A stretch of 64,000 nucleotides of DNA from Acidobacteriota bacterium (GTDB lineage: Bacteria > Acidobacteriota > Terriglobia > Terriglobales > SCQP01). The notes under the pieces are model-generated. The model worked only from the letters and a program-made list of their open reading frames with translations. It was not told the DNA's origin and did no database searches. Made by a program: the position numbers and the translations under genes. Within the stretch, counting starts at the first letter, position 1. Each line of letters opens with the position of its first letter. Below, piece by piece: positions 52,688 through 61,660 of this stretch. The stretch spans positions 62,001-126,000 of the forward strand of contig DAHVCP010000046.1 of the NCBI GenBank assembly GCA_027314025.1. The letters run 5' to 3'.

Positions 52688-55135
52688 TTACTGGAAGCGG
52701 GCGGAAGTTTTGCGGCCGTGGGGTTCGCCGCGCAGCCAAATGTAGAGAGCGGCGTGGGGCGCGGGGGGCGGCCAGGGCATGGCGATGCGCAGGCGCTGCG
52801 CGCCAGGATTTCCGGAAGCGGCGGCGGCGGGCACCGCGGTGACGGGCACGCCGTGATCGCGGTTCCAGCCGGTGGCGGCGATCAACTGAAGATTGGCGCC
52901 GGTCAGCGTGCCGCGATACTGGCCGGGTCCGGCGGAGTGATCGCCCAGCTGAAAGCCGGTGATGGTGGGCAGGCGGACGATGCGGCCGAGGGACTTGGGG
53001 ATGGAATCGCCGGTGGGAGAGGTGACCTGCAACTCGATTTGGCAGCCATCATTGCCGACGCGGCCGGGCTGGAAGGCGAGGTAATACAGACCTTCACCGG
53101 CATCATCCACCTGGGCGGCGCCGCCGCGGGCGGGAGCGCCCGGTTGCAGCGCCAGGTCATCATCGTTATCGCCGCGGCAACTGAGGCGGAAACGTGTGTT
53201 GTCGCCGGCGTGGGCCACGGCGACCGAAAAGCTGACCATGGTGGCGGCGGGCAGTTCGCCGGGGCGCAGAGCGATGGGGCTGCGGAAACTCGCCTGCTGG
53301 ATCTGGCGAATGACCGGCAGGGGCGGGGCGATTTGAATGGCGTTGGCGACGGTGATCGGCGCCTTGCGCCCGGCCAGATAGAGCGTGGCCGGCAGCTTCT
53401 GACCCGCTTGCAGGTTTTGTTGCGGGGCGATGGTGACGGCGCGGCGGCCGGCGTCAACGGATTGCGCCGGTCCCAGCGTCCAAGCGGCGCCGGGACTGGT
53501 GATGCGGGTGATCTCCGCCAGTTGCTTGCCGTGCAGCCAGATGGTCGGGCGGGAGGCGCCGAGATGGACCGTCAGCGGCAAGCCGGTCAGCGTGGGGTTG
53601 GGGGGCAGGACGGTGAGGCCGATGGCGGCGGTTTCGCCGTTGGCGGCGTGCAGATGCAGCGTGTAGGCGCCGGGGGCCAGGGGCTGGGTGTCAAGGCGCA
53701 GGCTGAGGGCGGAACGGGACGGATGGGTCAAGGGAACGGCCAGCGGCGCCGCAGCCATGCCCGGCGCGGAGCCCGCCGCAGTGGTCAGCGTGGCGCTGCG
53801 CACCAGGGAAAAGTCGGCGCCGGTCAGCCGCAGCGGGACCGTACCGCCGCCGCTGATCATGTCGGGCTGGTGCGGCGCCAGGCGGGCGGAGGCCAGCGCC
53901 GGCGAGGGGCGGACGGTGACCGTGCCCCGGGCCAGGACCGGCGTCCAATCCCAGGTGGCGGAAAGTTGATAACGGCCGGGCGGGACGGAGGCGTGCCGCA
54001 GGTCGAGCCGCAGCGTGTCTTGGTCCACGCCGACGCTGGCCACATCCACGGGCAGGGGATAGCGGTGGCCGCCGCCGGCCAGGGCCCAGTGATGGACGCG
54101 CATCAGGGCACGGAGCTGGGCGACGCTGTCGCAGGTGACGTGGACCTGCGCCTGCCATCCCGCGGGCACGTTGGCGTTTTGCAGCAGGCGGATGGCGGGC
54201 GGCGCGTCGCCGGGGATGCGGGCCATCCACACGTAGGCGAGGCGCTTATGCGGCTGGCGCGAGGCGTTGGTGGTGCAGAGCGCCAGGTTGGACTGGCCGG
54301 TTTCCCCGGGCACGGCGAAGGCGCCGCGGAAGGCGGTGCCGGGGAACATCATGCCGTGCAGGGCCTTGACCAGCGGCACGCTGCTGGTGGCGACGCCGAC
54401 GAGAGGAGCGAAGTAGAGGCTGGCGACGGCGGCGGCGGCGCTCTGCGAGCCGGCGGTGAGGGCGGCGTGGGGGGAGGCGCCAGGCATGGCGGTCGGCGGG
54501 GCGACGGCGTGCAGCAGCTCGGCGGCGGTTTCTTCCGGCGGCTGCGCCGGGTTCACCTTGGGAAGCTGGACGCCGTAGCGCTCCGAGTAGCGGTGCAGCA
54601 GGGTTTGCAGCTGGATGCTGCCGGGGCGGGAATGCTCATAGCGCGCCAGCAGGGCGACCAACGCCTCGACCCGCGTGGCCTGGCTGGCGTAGTCAATGAA
54701 GTTGCGAATCAGCTCGGGATGGGCGGCGGCGAGCTTGCGGATGGTGCCGGCGTTGAAGCCGCGGGGGCCGAACAGCAGGGCCACGGCGGCGGCGGGTTCG
54801 GGCACGGTCCAGCCGGCGGGATGGTCGGCGCGGTGCACGCGCAGTACCAGGATGTTGGCGGCGTTTTCGGCGCTGGGAACCAGGAGGATGGCCACGCGGG
54901 CGGAGCGGCGCCAGCGCAGGGGCAGGCCGTGGGGCAAATACCAGAGCATGTCGCCCGCGTGCAGCTGGTTGACGCGCGTCAGCGGCAGCATCGGACCCCC
55001 GCCGCGCGGGCCGGCCAGGAGGCGAAAGCCGGTCAACGATTCGCCGCCGGGACACGCCCCCTGCGCCCAGGCGAATGAACCTAGGCAAAGCAATAGCGCC
55101 GCGGCCAAAACCGCGGTGACCCCTCGCATACGCAT
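52688..55135 (-). CDS. Large secreted protein with Ig-like/IPT-type repeats, unknown function
   Basis: An 815-residue exported protein. Signal peptide about 1-28 (AVLAAALLLCLGSFAWAQ). Residues about 30-340 are a unique region with a helical middle (AALTAGSQSAAAAVASLYFA) and a beta-rich start. From about 370 to 815 it is beta-strand-rich with repeated phrases such as PLRLTGADFSL, PTIWLHGKQLAEITRI and GTLTGANLQLIAATG, the G-x-x-L-x-G-x-x-F pattern of IPT/TIG and bacterial Ig-like modules. No catalytic motif is seen. It is probably a surface or periplasmic binding/adhesion protein. Start ATG 55135 has GAGG six bases upstream, and TACAAT on the minus strand at 55162-55157 is a good -10. Confidence 0.8.
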   Translation of the reverse strand: MRMRGVTAVLAAALLLCLGSFAWAQGACPGGESLTGFRLLAGPRGGGPMLPLTRVNQLHAGDMLWYLPHGLPLRWRRSARVAILLVPSAENAANILVLRVHRADHPAGWTVPEPAAAVALLFGPRGFNAGTIRKLAAAHPELIRNFIDYASQATRVEALVALLARYEHSRPGSIQLQTLLHRYSERYGVQLPKVNPAQPPEETAAELLHAVAPPTAMPGASPHAALTAGSQSAAAAVASLYFAPLVGVATSSVPLVKALHGMMFPGTAFRGAFAVPGETGQSNLALCTTNASRQPHKRLAYVWMARIPGDAPPAIRLLQNANVPAGWQAQVHVTCDSVAQLRALMRVHHWALAGGGHRYPLPVDVASVGVDQDTLRLDLRHASVPPGRYQLSATWDWTPVLARGTVTVRPSPALASARLAPHQPDMISGGGTVPLRLTGADFSLVRSATLTTAAGSAPGMAAAPLAVPLTHPSRSALSLRLDTQPLAPGAYTLHLHAANGETAAIGLTVLPPNPTLTGLPLTVHLGASRPTIWLHGKQLAEITRITSPGAAWTLGPAQSVDAGRRAVTIAPQQNLQAGQKLPATLYLAGRKAPITVANAIQIAPPLPVIRQIQQASFRSPIALRPGELPAATMVSFSVAVAHAGDNTRFRLSCRGDNDDDLALQPGAPARGGAAQVDDAGEGLYYLAFQPGRVGNDGCQIELQVTSPTGDSIPKSLGRIVRLPTITGFQLGDHSAGPGQYRGTLTGANLQLIAATGWNRDHGVPVTAVPAAAASGNPGAQRLRIAMPWPPPAPHAALYIWLRGEPHGRKTSARFQ

Positions 55136-55227
55136 AGGCGACCTCAACTACTCTGAATTGTAACCTTTGGCGCTAAGACGGGCGAGGGGGTTGGGGCCGC
55201 GCCGCGGCGGCGCCGCGCCGGGGCGCT

Positions 55228-55233
55228 TACACT
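55228..55233 (+). promoter_or_regulatory. -10-like TACACT before the GH15 gene
   Basis: TACACT ends eight bases before ATG 55242, and no Shine-Dalgarno is present. It is divergent from the TACAAT of the large secreted protein, about 65 bp away. Confidence 0.4.
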
Positions 55234-55241
55234 GATTGCGT

Positions 55242-57665
55242 ATGCCCACTGACGACAGCCACGGCCCGCCATGCCTTCATCCCGCGCCGGGAGGACCCGG
55301 CATCGAGCCCCGCTGGACGCGCGGCGCCAAGGACGCGGTGGGAACGGCTTATGCCGTTTCTAGCCGCGTGTGGTTCACGATCGCGCAGGGGGTGGTCACG
55401 GAGGTCTACTACCCGACGATTGACCGCCCGCAGATTCGCGACTGGCAGTTGCTGGTCACCGACGGTAACAGCTTTTTCCACGACGAGCGGCGCCGGATGA
55501 CCAGCGCCATCGAATCGCTGGCGCCGGAGGCGCTGGGCTATCGCATCGTCAAGCAGGATCCGGAGGGGCGGTACCGCATCACCAAGGAAGTGCTGGCCGA
55601 CCCGCATCAAGCTTGCGTGCTGATGTCGGGGCGGCTGGAGACGCTGGGGCCGGTGGCGGCGCCGCTGCGGCTGCTGGCGCTGTGCGCGCCGCACCTGGGC
55701 GTCGGCGGCTGGGGCAACTCGATTCAAATGTGCCAGGTCGCGGGGCGATGGATGCTGACCGGGAACAAGGACGGGGTATGGCTGGCGATGGGCGCCAACG
55801 TGCCGATTGTGGCCTTTTCCTGCGGCTATGTCGGGGTGAACGACGGCTGGAATCAGCTCAGCAAAGCCTATGAGCTGCGGGAGCGATACGATTGCGCCGG
55901 GCCGGGGAACGTGGCGGGCACCGTGGAGCTGGACATCTCCAACGGCGGGCAGTTCACGCTGGGGCTGGCGCTGGGGGAGACGCTGCACAGCGCGATGAAC
56001 ACGCTGCTGCAATCGCTGGACGCGCCGTTCGCGGCGACGCGCACGCGCTTTCTGGAGCAGTGGCAGCGGACCAATGAGGACTGGCTGGGCCTGGACCGCT
56101 TCAGCGGCGACAGCGGCCGGTTGTACCGCAAGAGCGTGCACCTGCTGCTGGCGCATGAGGACAAGAGCTATCCGGGCGCGATGATCGCTTCGCTGAGCAT
56201 TCCCTGGGGCGAGGTCAAAAGCGATTTGGACGTGGGCGGCTACCACCTGGTCTGGACGCGGGACATGGTGAAAAGCGCCGGCGGGCTGCTGGCGGCGGGG
56301 CATGCGGACACCCCGCTGCGGGCGATGATTTATCTGGCCACGTCGCAGCGGCAGAACGGAAGCTTCTATCAAAATTTTTGGGTGGATGGGCGGCCGTATT
56401 GGACCGGGCAGCAGCTGGACGAAACGGCGTTTCCCATCCTGCTGGCGTGGCGGCTGCATCAGGTGCAGGCGCTGCGCGAGTTTGATCCCTACGAGATGGT
56501 GATGAAGGCGGCGGGGTTCTTGATCGGCTTCGGGCCGGTGACGCCGGAGGAGCGGTGGGAGGAGGCCTCGGGATATTCGCCCTCGACGCTGGCGGCGATC
56601 ATCGCCGCGGTGACCTGCGCGGCGGGGTTCGCGCGGGAGCGGGGCGACGCGGCGACGGCGGATTTCATCCAGGGCTACGGCGACTTCTTGAGCGCGCATT
56701 TGGAGGAATGGACGGTGACGTCGCCGCATGCCGACGGCGCGGCGGTGGCGCCGGGGATTGGGCCGCATTACATGCGCATTCTGCCGGTGCCGCGGGGCGC
56801 GGTCGAGCCGGCGGGAGGCAAGGACCGGGCGGTGCTGACGCTGGCCAACCGGCCGCCGGGCAAGCGTTACGCCTATCCGGCGGCGGCGATCGTGGACCAG
56901 GGGTTTTTGGAGTTGGTGCGGTACGGCATCCGGCAGGCGCAGGATCCGATCATCCTGGAATCGGTACGGGCGGTGGATGCGCTGCTGAAGGTGAACACGC
57001 CGTACGGTCCCTGCTGGCGGCGCTACAACCACGACGGCTACGGGCAGAAGGACGACGGCTCCGCCTACACGGGATGGGGGCGGGGACGCGCGTGGCCGCT
57101 GCTGACCGGGGAGCGGGCGCATTATGAACTGGCGGCGGGGCGGCCGGTGGACGCGCTGATCCAGGCCATGGAGCGGCTGGCGCATGGCGTGGGGATGCTA
57201 CCCGAGCAGGTGTGGGACTTCGCCGACTTGCCGCAGCAGTTTTTGCAGTTCGGGCGGCCGACGGGCTCGGCGATGCCGCTGATGTGGGCGCATTCGGAAT
57301 ACGTGAAGCTGCTGCGCAGCCGGCAGGATGGGCAGGTCTATGACCGGCTGCCGCATGTCGCGGAGCGCTACGCGGCGGGCAAGGCGCCGAAGGATCCGCC
57401 GGAGTTTTGGACCTTCAACTATCCTCTGGCCCACATGGCCGCCGGGCGCACGCTGTCCATACAGGCGGCGGCGCCGTTCGTGCTGCATTGGACCGCCGAC
57501 GAATGGGCCCGCTCGAATGACACGCCGGCCCAGGCGACGGCGACGGGGCTGTATTTCGTGCAGCTGCCCACCGAGCTGGGGCAGCGGGCGCCGCTGCGGT
57601 TCACCTTCTATTGGCCGCAGGGGGAGAAGTGGGAAGGGAAGGACTATGCGGTCGTATTGGTTTAG
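55242..57665 (+). CDS. Glucoamylase (GH15), glucodextranase-like
   Basis: An 807-residue protein with no signal peptide. Residues about 20-280 are the N-terminal beta super-sandwich of prokaryotic glucoamylases (DAVGTAYAVSSRVWFTIAQGVVTEVYYPTIDRPQIRD in outline). Residues about 290-700 are the (alpha/alpha)6 barrel: HLVWTRDMVKSAGGLLAAG, GRPYWTGQQLDETAFPILLAWRL, then the general-acid region EERWEEASGYSPSTLAAIIAA and the base region LPEQVWDF. It releases glucose from alpha-1,4 (and some alpha-1,6) glucans. Cytoplasmic location suggests use of internal glycogen or imported dextrins. ATG 55242 follows a -10-like TACACT. Confidence 0.93.
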   Translation: MPTDDSHGPPCLHPAPGGPGIEPRWTRGAKDAVGTAYAVSSRVWFTIAQGVVTEVYYPTIDRPQIRDWQLLVTDGNSFFHDERRRMTSAIESLAPEALGYRIVKQDPEGRYRITKEVLADPHQACVLMSGRLETLGPVAAPLRLLALCAPHLGVGGWGNSIQMCQVAGRWMLTGNKDGVWLAMGANVPIVAFSCGYVGVNDGWNQLSKAYELRERYDCAGPGNVAGTVELDISNGGQFTLGLALGETLHSAMNTLLQSLDAPFAATRTRFLEQWQRTNEDWLGLDRFSGDSGRLYRKSVHLLLAHEDKSYPGAMIASLSIPWGEVKSDLDVGGYHLVWTRDMVKSAGGLLAAGHADTPLRAMIYLATSQRQNGSFYQNFWVDGRPYWTGQQLDETAFPILLAWRLHQVQALREFDPYEMVMKAAGFLIGFGPVTPEERWEEASGYSPSTLAAIIAAVTCAAGFARERGDAATADFIQGYGDFLSAHLEEWTVTSPHADGAAVAPGIGPHYMRILPVPRGAVEPAGGKDRAVLTLANRPPGKRYAYPAAAIVDQGFLELVRYGIRQAQDPIILESVRAVDALLKVNTPYGPCWRRYNHDGYGQKDDGSAYTGWGRGRAWPLLTGERAHYELAAGRPVDALIQAMERLAHGVGMLPEQVWDFADLPQQFLQFGRPTGSAMPLMWAHSEYVKLLRSRQDGQVYDRLPHVAERYAAGKAPKDPPEFWTFNYPLAHMAAGRTLSIQAAAPFVLHWTADEWARSNDTPAQATATGLYFVQLPTELGQRAPLRFTFYWPQGEKWEGKDYAVVLV

Positions 57666-57684
57666 GCGGGGCGATCGGCGTCGC

Positions 57685-58305
57685 ATGAATTTGTTCCGTG
57701 CTGCGACCTCGCCCGCAACTGCGGACGGTTGCGGGGACGCTTCCCGCGGGCCCGCGCCCGGCAAGGCGGCGGGCGGCCGCCGCGGGCAGATCGCGGCGGC
57801 GGTGTTGGCGACGGCGATGGCGGTGGGGCTGGCGGCGTGCTCCAGCCATGCGCATCCGGGGGCGCCGGCGCCGGGCTTTGCCCTGACCAGCGCGGCGGGG
57901 CGGCCAGTGACGCTGCGCAGCTTTCGCGGCAAGGTGCTGGTGCTGAATTTTTGGGCCACCTGGTGCCCGCCGTGCGTCGAGGAAACGCCGTCGCTGAACG
58001 CGCTGGCGGCGACGCTGAAGGGCCGGCCGATCGCGATTCTGGCGGTTTCGATCGACACCAACGCGCAGCGCTACCGCCAGTTTCTTCAGCAGTACCACGT
58101 GCAATATTTGACCGCGCGCGATCCCTCGGCGGCGCTGCCGCACCGCTACGGCACGGTGAAATATCCCGAGACTTACATCGTCAACAGCCGCGGCCAGGTG
58201 GTGCGGAAAATCGTCGGCGCCATCAACTGGGATTCCCCGCAGATGGTGCGGTATTTGCAAGACCTGGCGGCGGGACGGGTTCCGGGCTCGCCCGCGGCGG
58301 GATGA
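57685..58305 (+). CDS. TlpA-like thiol-disulfide lipoprotein
   Basis: A 206-residue protein. A long N-terminal lead (about 1-55) contains a hydrophobic helix (AAAVLATAMAVGLAAC) with the lipobox LAAC, so it is likely acylated and held at the membrane facing the periplasm. The thioredoxin fold follows: PAPGFALTSAAGRPVTL, VLNFWATWCPPCVEETPSL with the W-C-P-P-C active site, IAILAVSID and YPETYIVNSRGQVV. TlpA relatives keep cytochrome c cysteines reduced for haem attachment. That would fit the cytochromes encoded elsewhere in the window, but the link is only a suggestion. Its stop overlaps the next gene (ATGA). Confidence 0.9.
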   Translation: MNLFRAATSPATADGCGDASRGPAPGKAAGGRRGQIAAAVLATAMAVGLAACSSHAHPGAPAPGFALTSAAGRPVTLRSFRGKVLVLNFWATWCPPCVEETPSLNALAATLKGRPIAILAVSIDTNAQRYRQFLQQYHVQYLTARDPSAALPHRYGTVKYPETYIVNSRGQVVRKIVGAINWDSPQMVRYLQDLAAGRVPGSPAAG

Positions 58306-59402
58306 GGGCGGAAGCCGGTGCCGCCGCCGCGGGCGGGGTTGCGGTTCCGCGGACTGCCGGCGCCGAGTCCGCCGGTCATCAGGCTGCCCAGGGTGTTCCA
58401 TTGGACGTGCGCATCGTGATTCCGGCACGCAATGAGGCGCGCAATCTGGACGCCTGCCTGGCGGCGGTGGCGGCCTCGGGCGCGGCGGAGATCGTCGTGG
58501 TGGATGATGATTCCGCCGACGCCACGGCGGCGATCGCGCGGAACTGGGCGGCGCGGGATAGGCGAATCGAGGTGCTGCGGCTGGGACCGCTAGAGGCGGA
58601 CGACGCGTGGCGGGGCTGGGCGGGGAAGAACCGGGCCTGCTGGCTCGGGGCGGAAGGCGCGGAGCGGGCGTGGCTGCTGTTTTTGGATGCCGATGCGCGG
58701 CTGCGGCCCGGCGGGCTGGCGGCGGCACTGCGAAAAGCGGAGGCGGCGGGGCTGGACGCGCTGTCGCTTTCGCCCGAGCAGGAGTGCGGCAGTTGGGCGG
58801 AGGCGGCGGTGGTGCCGCTGGTGTTTACGTTGCTCAACCGCTGCTACGCGCATGGCGAGCGGGGCGGCGAGGCGGCGGCGAACGGGCAATTTTTCCTGTG
58901 GCGGCGGGCGACGTACCGCCGCGTCGGCGGACACGCGGCGGTGCGCGGCAGTTGGCTGGAGGATGTGGCGCTGGCGCGGCGGTTGCGGGACGGCGGCGGG
59001 CGGCTGGCGTTGCTGCCGGGAACGGGATGCGTGCGCGTGCGGATGTACCGCGGCTGGCGGGAGGTGTGGCGCGGCTGGGGCAAAAATGCCGTGCCGCTGT
59101 TCGGCTGGCCGTGGGCCTGGCCGCCGGGAGCGGCGGCGCGGGCATTGGCGGCGCCGTGGATTTTTCTGGCTGCGGCGGCTGGCTCCCTGGCGGCGGGCTG
59201 GGGGTGGCCGGCGGCGACTCTGGCGCTGGGGCTGGCGGCGCTGCATGGAGATTATGCCCGGCGGCTGCCGCGCGGCCAGCGGCGCTACGCCATGTGGCTG
59301 TTGCCGGGCAGCGCGGTGTACGCGGCGATTTGGCGGAGCGGAGCGCGGCGGCGGCGGAAAGGAACACTGCGCTGGAAGGACCGGGCGGAGCCGCCGGCTT
59401 GA
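58302..59402 (+). CDS. Glycosyltransferase family 2, membrane-bound
   Basis: A 366-residue protein. After an Ala-rich lead (about 35 residues) comes a GT2 domain: VRIVIPARNEARNLDACLAAV, EIVVVDDDSADATAAIA, LLFLDADARLRP (the DxD metal site) and GSWLEDVALARRLRDGGG. Two or three membrane helices lie between about 280 and 340. The AGKNRACWLGA segment and the arrangement suggest the group that includes lipid-linked glucosyltransferases such as CruC and HpnB. Acceptor unknown, perhaps a polyprenoid or carotenoid. ATG 58302 overlaps the tlpA-like stop codon. Confidence 0.88.
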   Translation: MRAEAGAAAAGGVAVPRTAGAESAGHQAAQGVPLDVRIVIPARNEARNLDACLAAVAASGAAEIVVVDDDSADATAAIARNWAARDRRIEVLRLGPLEADDAWRGWAGKNRACWLGAEGAERAWLLFLDADARLRPGGLAAALRKAEAAGLDALSLSPEQECGSWAEAAVVPLVFTLLNRCYAHGERGGEAAANGQFFLWRRATYRRVGGHAAVRGSWLEDVALARRLRDGGGRLALLPGTGCVRVRMYRGWREVWRGWGKNAVPLFGWPWAWPPGAAARALAAPWIFLAAAAGSLAAGWGWPAATLALGLAALHGDYARRLPRGQRRYAMWLLPGSAVYAAIWRSGARRRRKGTLRWKDRAEPPA

Positions 59403-59426
59403 ACGGAGCGATAAGCCTCGGTCGCG

Positions 59427-59486
59427 TGGGAGAGCCGTCCCGGCTGCCGGGCGCGGGGCGCCGCCGGGCGGGGACGCCTGTCCCAA
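59427..59486 (+). repeat. Family B fragment
   Basis: GTGGGAGAGCCGTCCCGGCTGCC followed by GGGGACGCCTGTCCC; the first part matches the family B core. It lies between the GT2 gene and folE. Confidence 0.55.
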
Positions 59487-59512
59487 CTTTCCACGGCCGC
59501 GGCGCGGGCGAG

Positions 59513-59519
59513 TGATAAT
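59513..59519 (+). promoter_or_regulatory. -10-like TGATAAT before folE
   Basis: GATAAT ends five bases before ATG 59525 and there is no Shine-Dalgarno, giving a leaderless start. Confidence 0.45.
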
Positions 59520-59524
59520 TTGTT

Positions 59525-60145
59525 ATGAGCACGACGACACGCCATGGCGCGGCGGCAATTCCAGTTGGTCCTTCCGACGCCGCTTGCGCCGAAGCCGAAA
59601 CCTGGGTGCGGCAACTGCTGCGGCACCTGGGCGAAGATCCGCAGCGGGAAGGGCTGACGCGGACGCCACAGCGGACGGTGCAGGCGCTGGAGTATTTGAC
59701 CAGCGGCTACCGCGCCGACCTGAACAAAATTTTGCACGGCGCGCTGTTCACGGTGCCTTACGACGAGATGGTGATCGTCAAGGAAATCGAGATGTTCAGC
59801 CTGTGTGAGCACCACATGCTGCCGTTTTTCGGCCGCTGCCACATCGCCTATCTGCCGCATGGGAAGGTGATCGGGCTGAGCAAGATTCCGCGCATCGTGG
59901 ACGTCTTCGCGCGGCGGCTACAGGTGCAGGAGCGGCTGACGACGCAGATCGCCGAGACCATCCAGGGGCTGATCCAGCCGCGCGGCGTGGGCGTGGTGGT
60001 GGAGGCGCGGCATTTGTGCATGATGATGCGCGGAGTGGAGAAGCAGCACTCGGCGGCGGTGACGTCGGCGATGCTGGGCGACTTCCGCACCTGCCTGGAA
60101 ACGCGCAATGAATTTTTGTCGCTGATCCGCGCCAACAACCATTAA
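59525..60145 (+). CDS. folE: GTP cyclohydrolase I
   Basis: A 206-residue enzyme that converts GTP to dihydroneopterin triphosphate, first step of folate and pterin synthesis. Zinc ligands and catalytic His are seen in CEHHMLP and [10 protein letters not shown]. Other signatures: [56 protein letters not shown] (in outline) and TSAMLGDFR. The length is normal. It starts a run of cofactor/purine genes (folE, purA, moeA, moaC). ATG 59525 has TGATAAT immediately upstream. Confidence 0.96.
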   Translation: MSTTTRHGAAAIPVGPSDAACAEAETWVRQLLRHLGEDPQREGLTRTPQRTVQALEYLTSGYRADLNKILHGALFTVPYDEMVIVKEIEMFSLCEHHMLPFFGRCHIAYLPHGKVIGLSKIPRIVDVFARRLQVQERLTTQIAETIQGLIQPRGVGVVVEARHLCMMMRGVEKQHSAAVTSAMLGDFRTCLETRNEFLSLIRANNH

Positions 60146-60267
60146 ACGGCGCGGGCCCTGGCGCGGCGGCCTCGCGCCGGCGCGAGAGGCCAAGCGGCGC
60201 GCGAGCGATGCGTATCGAGGGGCGGCGCCGACGGCGATCCCACGCGCTGTCGCGCGGCCGAGTGCGG

Positions 60268-60273
60268 TACGAT
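60268..60273 (+). promoter_or_regulatory. -10-like TACGAT before purA
   Basis: TACGAT ends eight bases before TTG 60282. There is no Shine-Dalgarno. The TTG start is unusual and less certain. Confidence 0.35.
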
Positions 60274-60281
60274 ATTTCTTC

Positions 60282-61646
60282 TTGTCTCCCACAGCTGATC
60301 TTCGAAGCGGTCCGCGCCAGCGGGCCCTGTGCCTGGTGGTGGTTGGCGCCCAATGGGGCGACGAAGGCAAGGGCAAAATCGTTGACCTATTGGCGGAGCG
60401 CTTCGCCTGGATCGCGCGCTACCAGGGCGGGCACAACGCCGGGCACACGGTGGTGGCGGGGGAACAGCGCTTCATTCTGCAATTGATTCCCTGCGGCATT
60501 CTGCGCCCCGGCTGTCGCGCGGCGATCGGCAACGGCGTGGTGGTGGACCCGCAGGCGCTGGTGGACGAGATTGAGACGCTGGAGCGGGCGGGGGTGAAGG
60601 TCGCCGGCCATCTGTTCGTCTCGTGGCGGGCGCAGGTGATTTTGCCCTACCACCGCATGATCGAACTGGCGGCCGAGAACGCGCCCGGGCGCGTGAAGAT
60701 CGGCACCACGACGCGGGGCATTGGGCCAGCGTACGAGGACAAGATGGGGCGGCGGGGATTGCGCATCGCCGATTTGGCCGACGCCGATCTGCTGCGGGCG
60801 CACATCGAGAACGCCATGGCGGAAAAAAACGCCATCGCCGGCGCGCTATATGGGACGGCGGCGGTGGATGCGGGAAAAATGTTCGAGACCTATCGCGAAC
60901 TGAGCCACCGCATTCTGCTCTATGCCGCCGACGTCTCCCTGCTGCTGAACCGGGCGGCGGACGCGGGCGAGCCGATTTTGCTGGAAGGCGCGCAGGGCAC
61001 GCTGCTGGACATTGACCACGGGACGTATCCCTTCGTGACCTCGTCCTCGACCATCTCCGGCGGGGCGTGCATCGGGGTGGGGCTGGCGCCGACGCGCGTC
61101 GGCGGCGTGCTGGGCGTGACCAAGGCGTACGCGACGCGGGTGGGCGGCGGGCCGTTTCCCAGCGAGGAGAACGGCGCCAGCGGCGACATGCTGCGGGAGC
61201 GCGGACGGGAGTTTGGCAGCGTGACCGGCCGGCCCCGGCGGGTGGGCTGGCTGGACCTGCCGCTGCTGCGCTACGCCATCCAGCTCAACGGCATTGACAG
61301 CCTGCTGGTGACCAAGCTGGATGTGCTGGACACGCTGAAGGAGATTCCGGTTTGCACCGGCTACCGGCTGGATGGGCAGGCGGTGGAGGAGATTCCGGCC
61401 CGGGCGGCGGATTGGGAGCGGCTGGAGCCGGTGTACGAGGTGCGGCCGGGCTGGGGCACGCCCACGGCGGGCATGCGGCGGCTGGAGGATTTGCCCCGGG
61501 CGGCGCGGGAGTATTTGGACTTTGTCGCCGCGCAGTGCGGGACGGAGATTGGGCTGATTTCCACCGGGCCGGAGCGCAACGAAAGCATCATCGTGCCCGG
61601 CAGCCAGTTGGACCGTTGGTGGCGCGGCGCCAGTTCCGCCGCATAA
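60282..61646 (+). CDS. purA: Adenylosuccinate synthetase
   Basis: A 454-residue enzyme joining IMP and aspartate with GTP in AMP synthesis; E. coli PurA has 432. P-loop GAQWGDEGKGKIVD (the first Asp and the GKGK lysine), GGHNAGHTVV, GTTTRGIGPAYEDK, EGAQGTLLDIDHGTYPFVTSS (in outline) and RVGGGPFPSE are all present, and TKLDVLD gives the guanine site. The start at TTG 60282 adds about 15 residues (SPTADLRSGPRQRAL) before LVVVGAQWG; a later start is possible but no better codon is visible. The moeA gene follows after 14 bp. Confidence 0.95.
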   Translation: MSPTADLRSGPRQRALCLVVVGAQWGDEGKGKIVDLLAERFAWIARYQGGHNAGHTVVAGEQRFILQLIPCGILRPGCRAAIGNGVVVDPQALVDEIETLERAGVKVAGHLFVSWRAQVILPYHRMIELAAENAPGRVKIGTTTRGIGPAYEDKMGRRGLRIADLADADLLRAHIENAMAEKNAIAGALYGTAAVDAGKMFETYRELSHRILLYAADVSLLLNRAADAGEPILLEGAQGTLLDIDHGTYPFVTSSSTISGGACIGVGLAPTRVGGVLGVTKAYATRVGGGPFPSEENGASGDMLRERGREFGSVTGRPRRVGWLDLPLLRYAIQLNGIDSLLVTKLDVLDTLKEIPVCTGYRLDGQAVEEIPARAADWERLEPVYEVRPGWGTPTAGMRRLEDLPRAAREYLDFVAAQCGTEIGLISTGPERNESIIVPGSQLDRWWRGASSAA

Positions 61647-61660
61647 GAGGAAGCACTCTC

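Noticed and set aside
52670-55078. Plus-strand open frame opposite the large secreted protein
   Set aside because: Its translation is Gly/Asp/Gln-rich without a signal peptide or motifs, while the minus strand has a signal peptide, a ribosome site and a -10 box.
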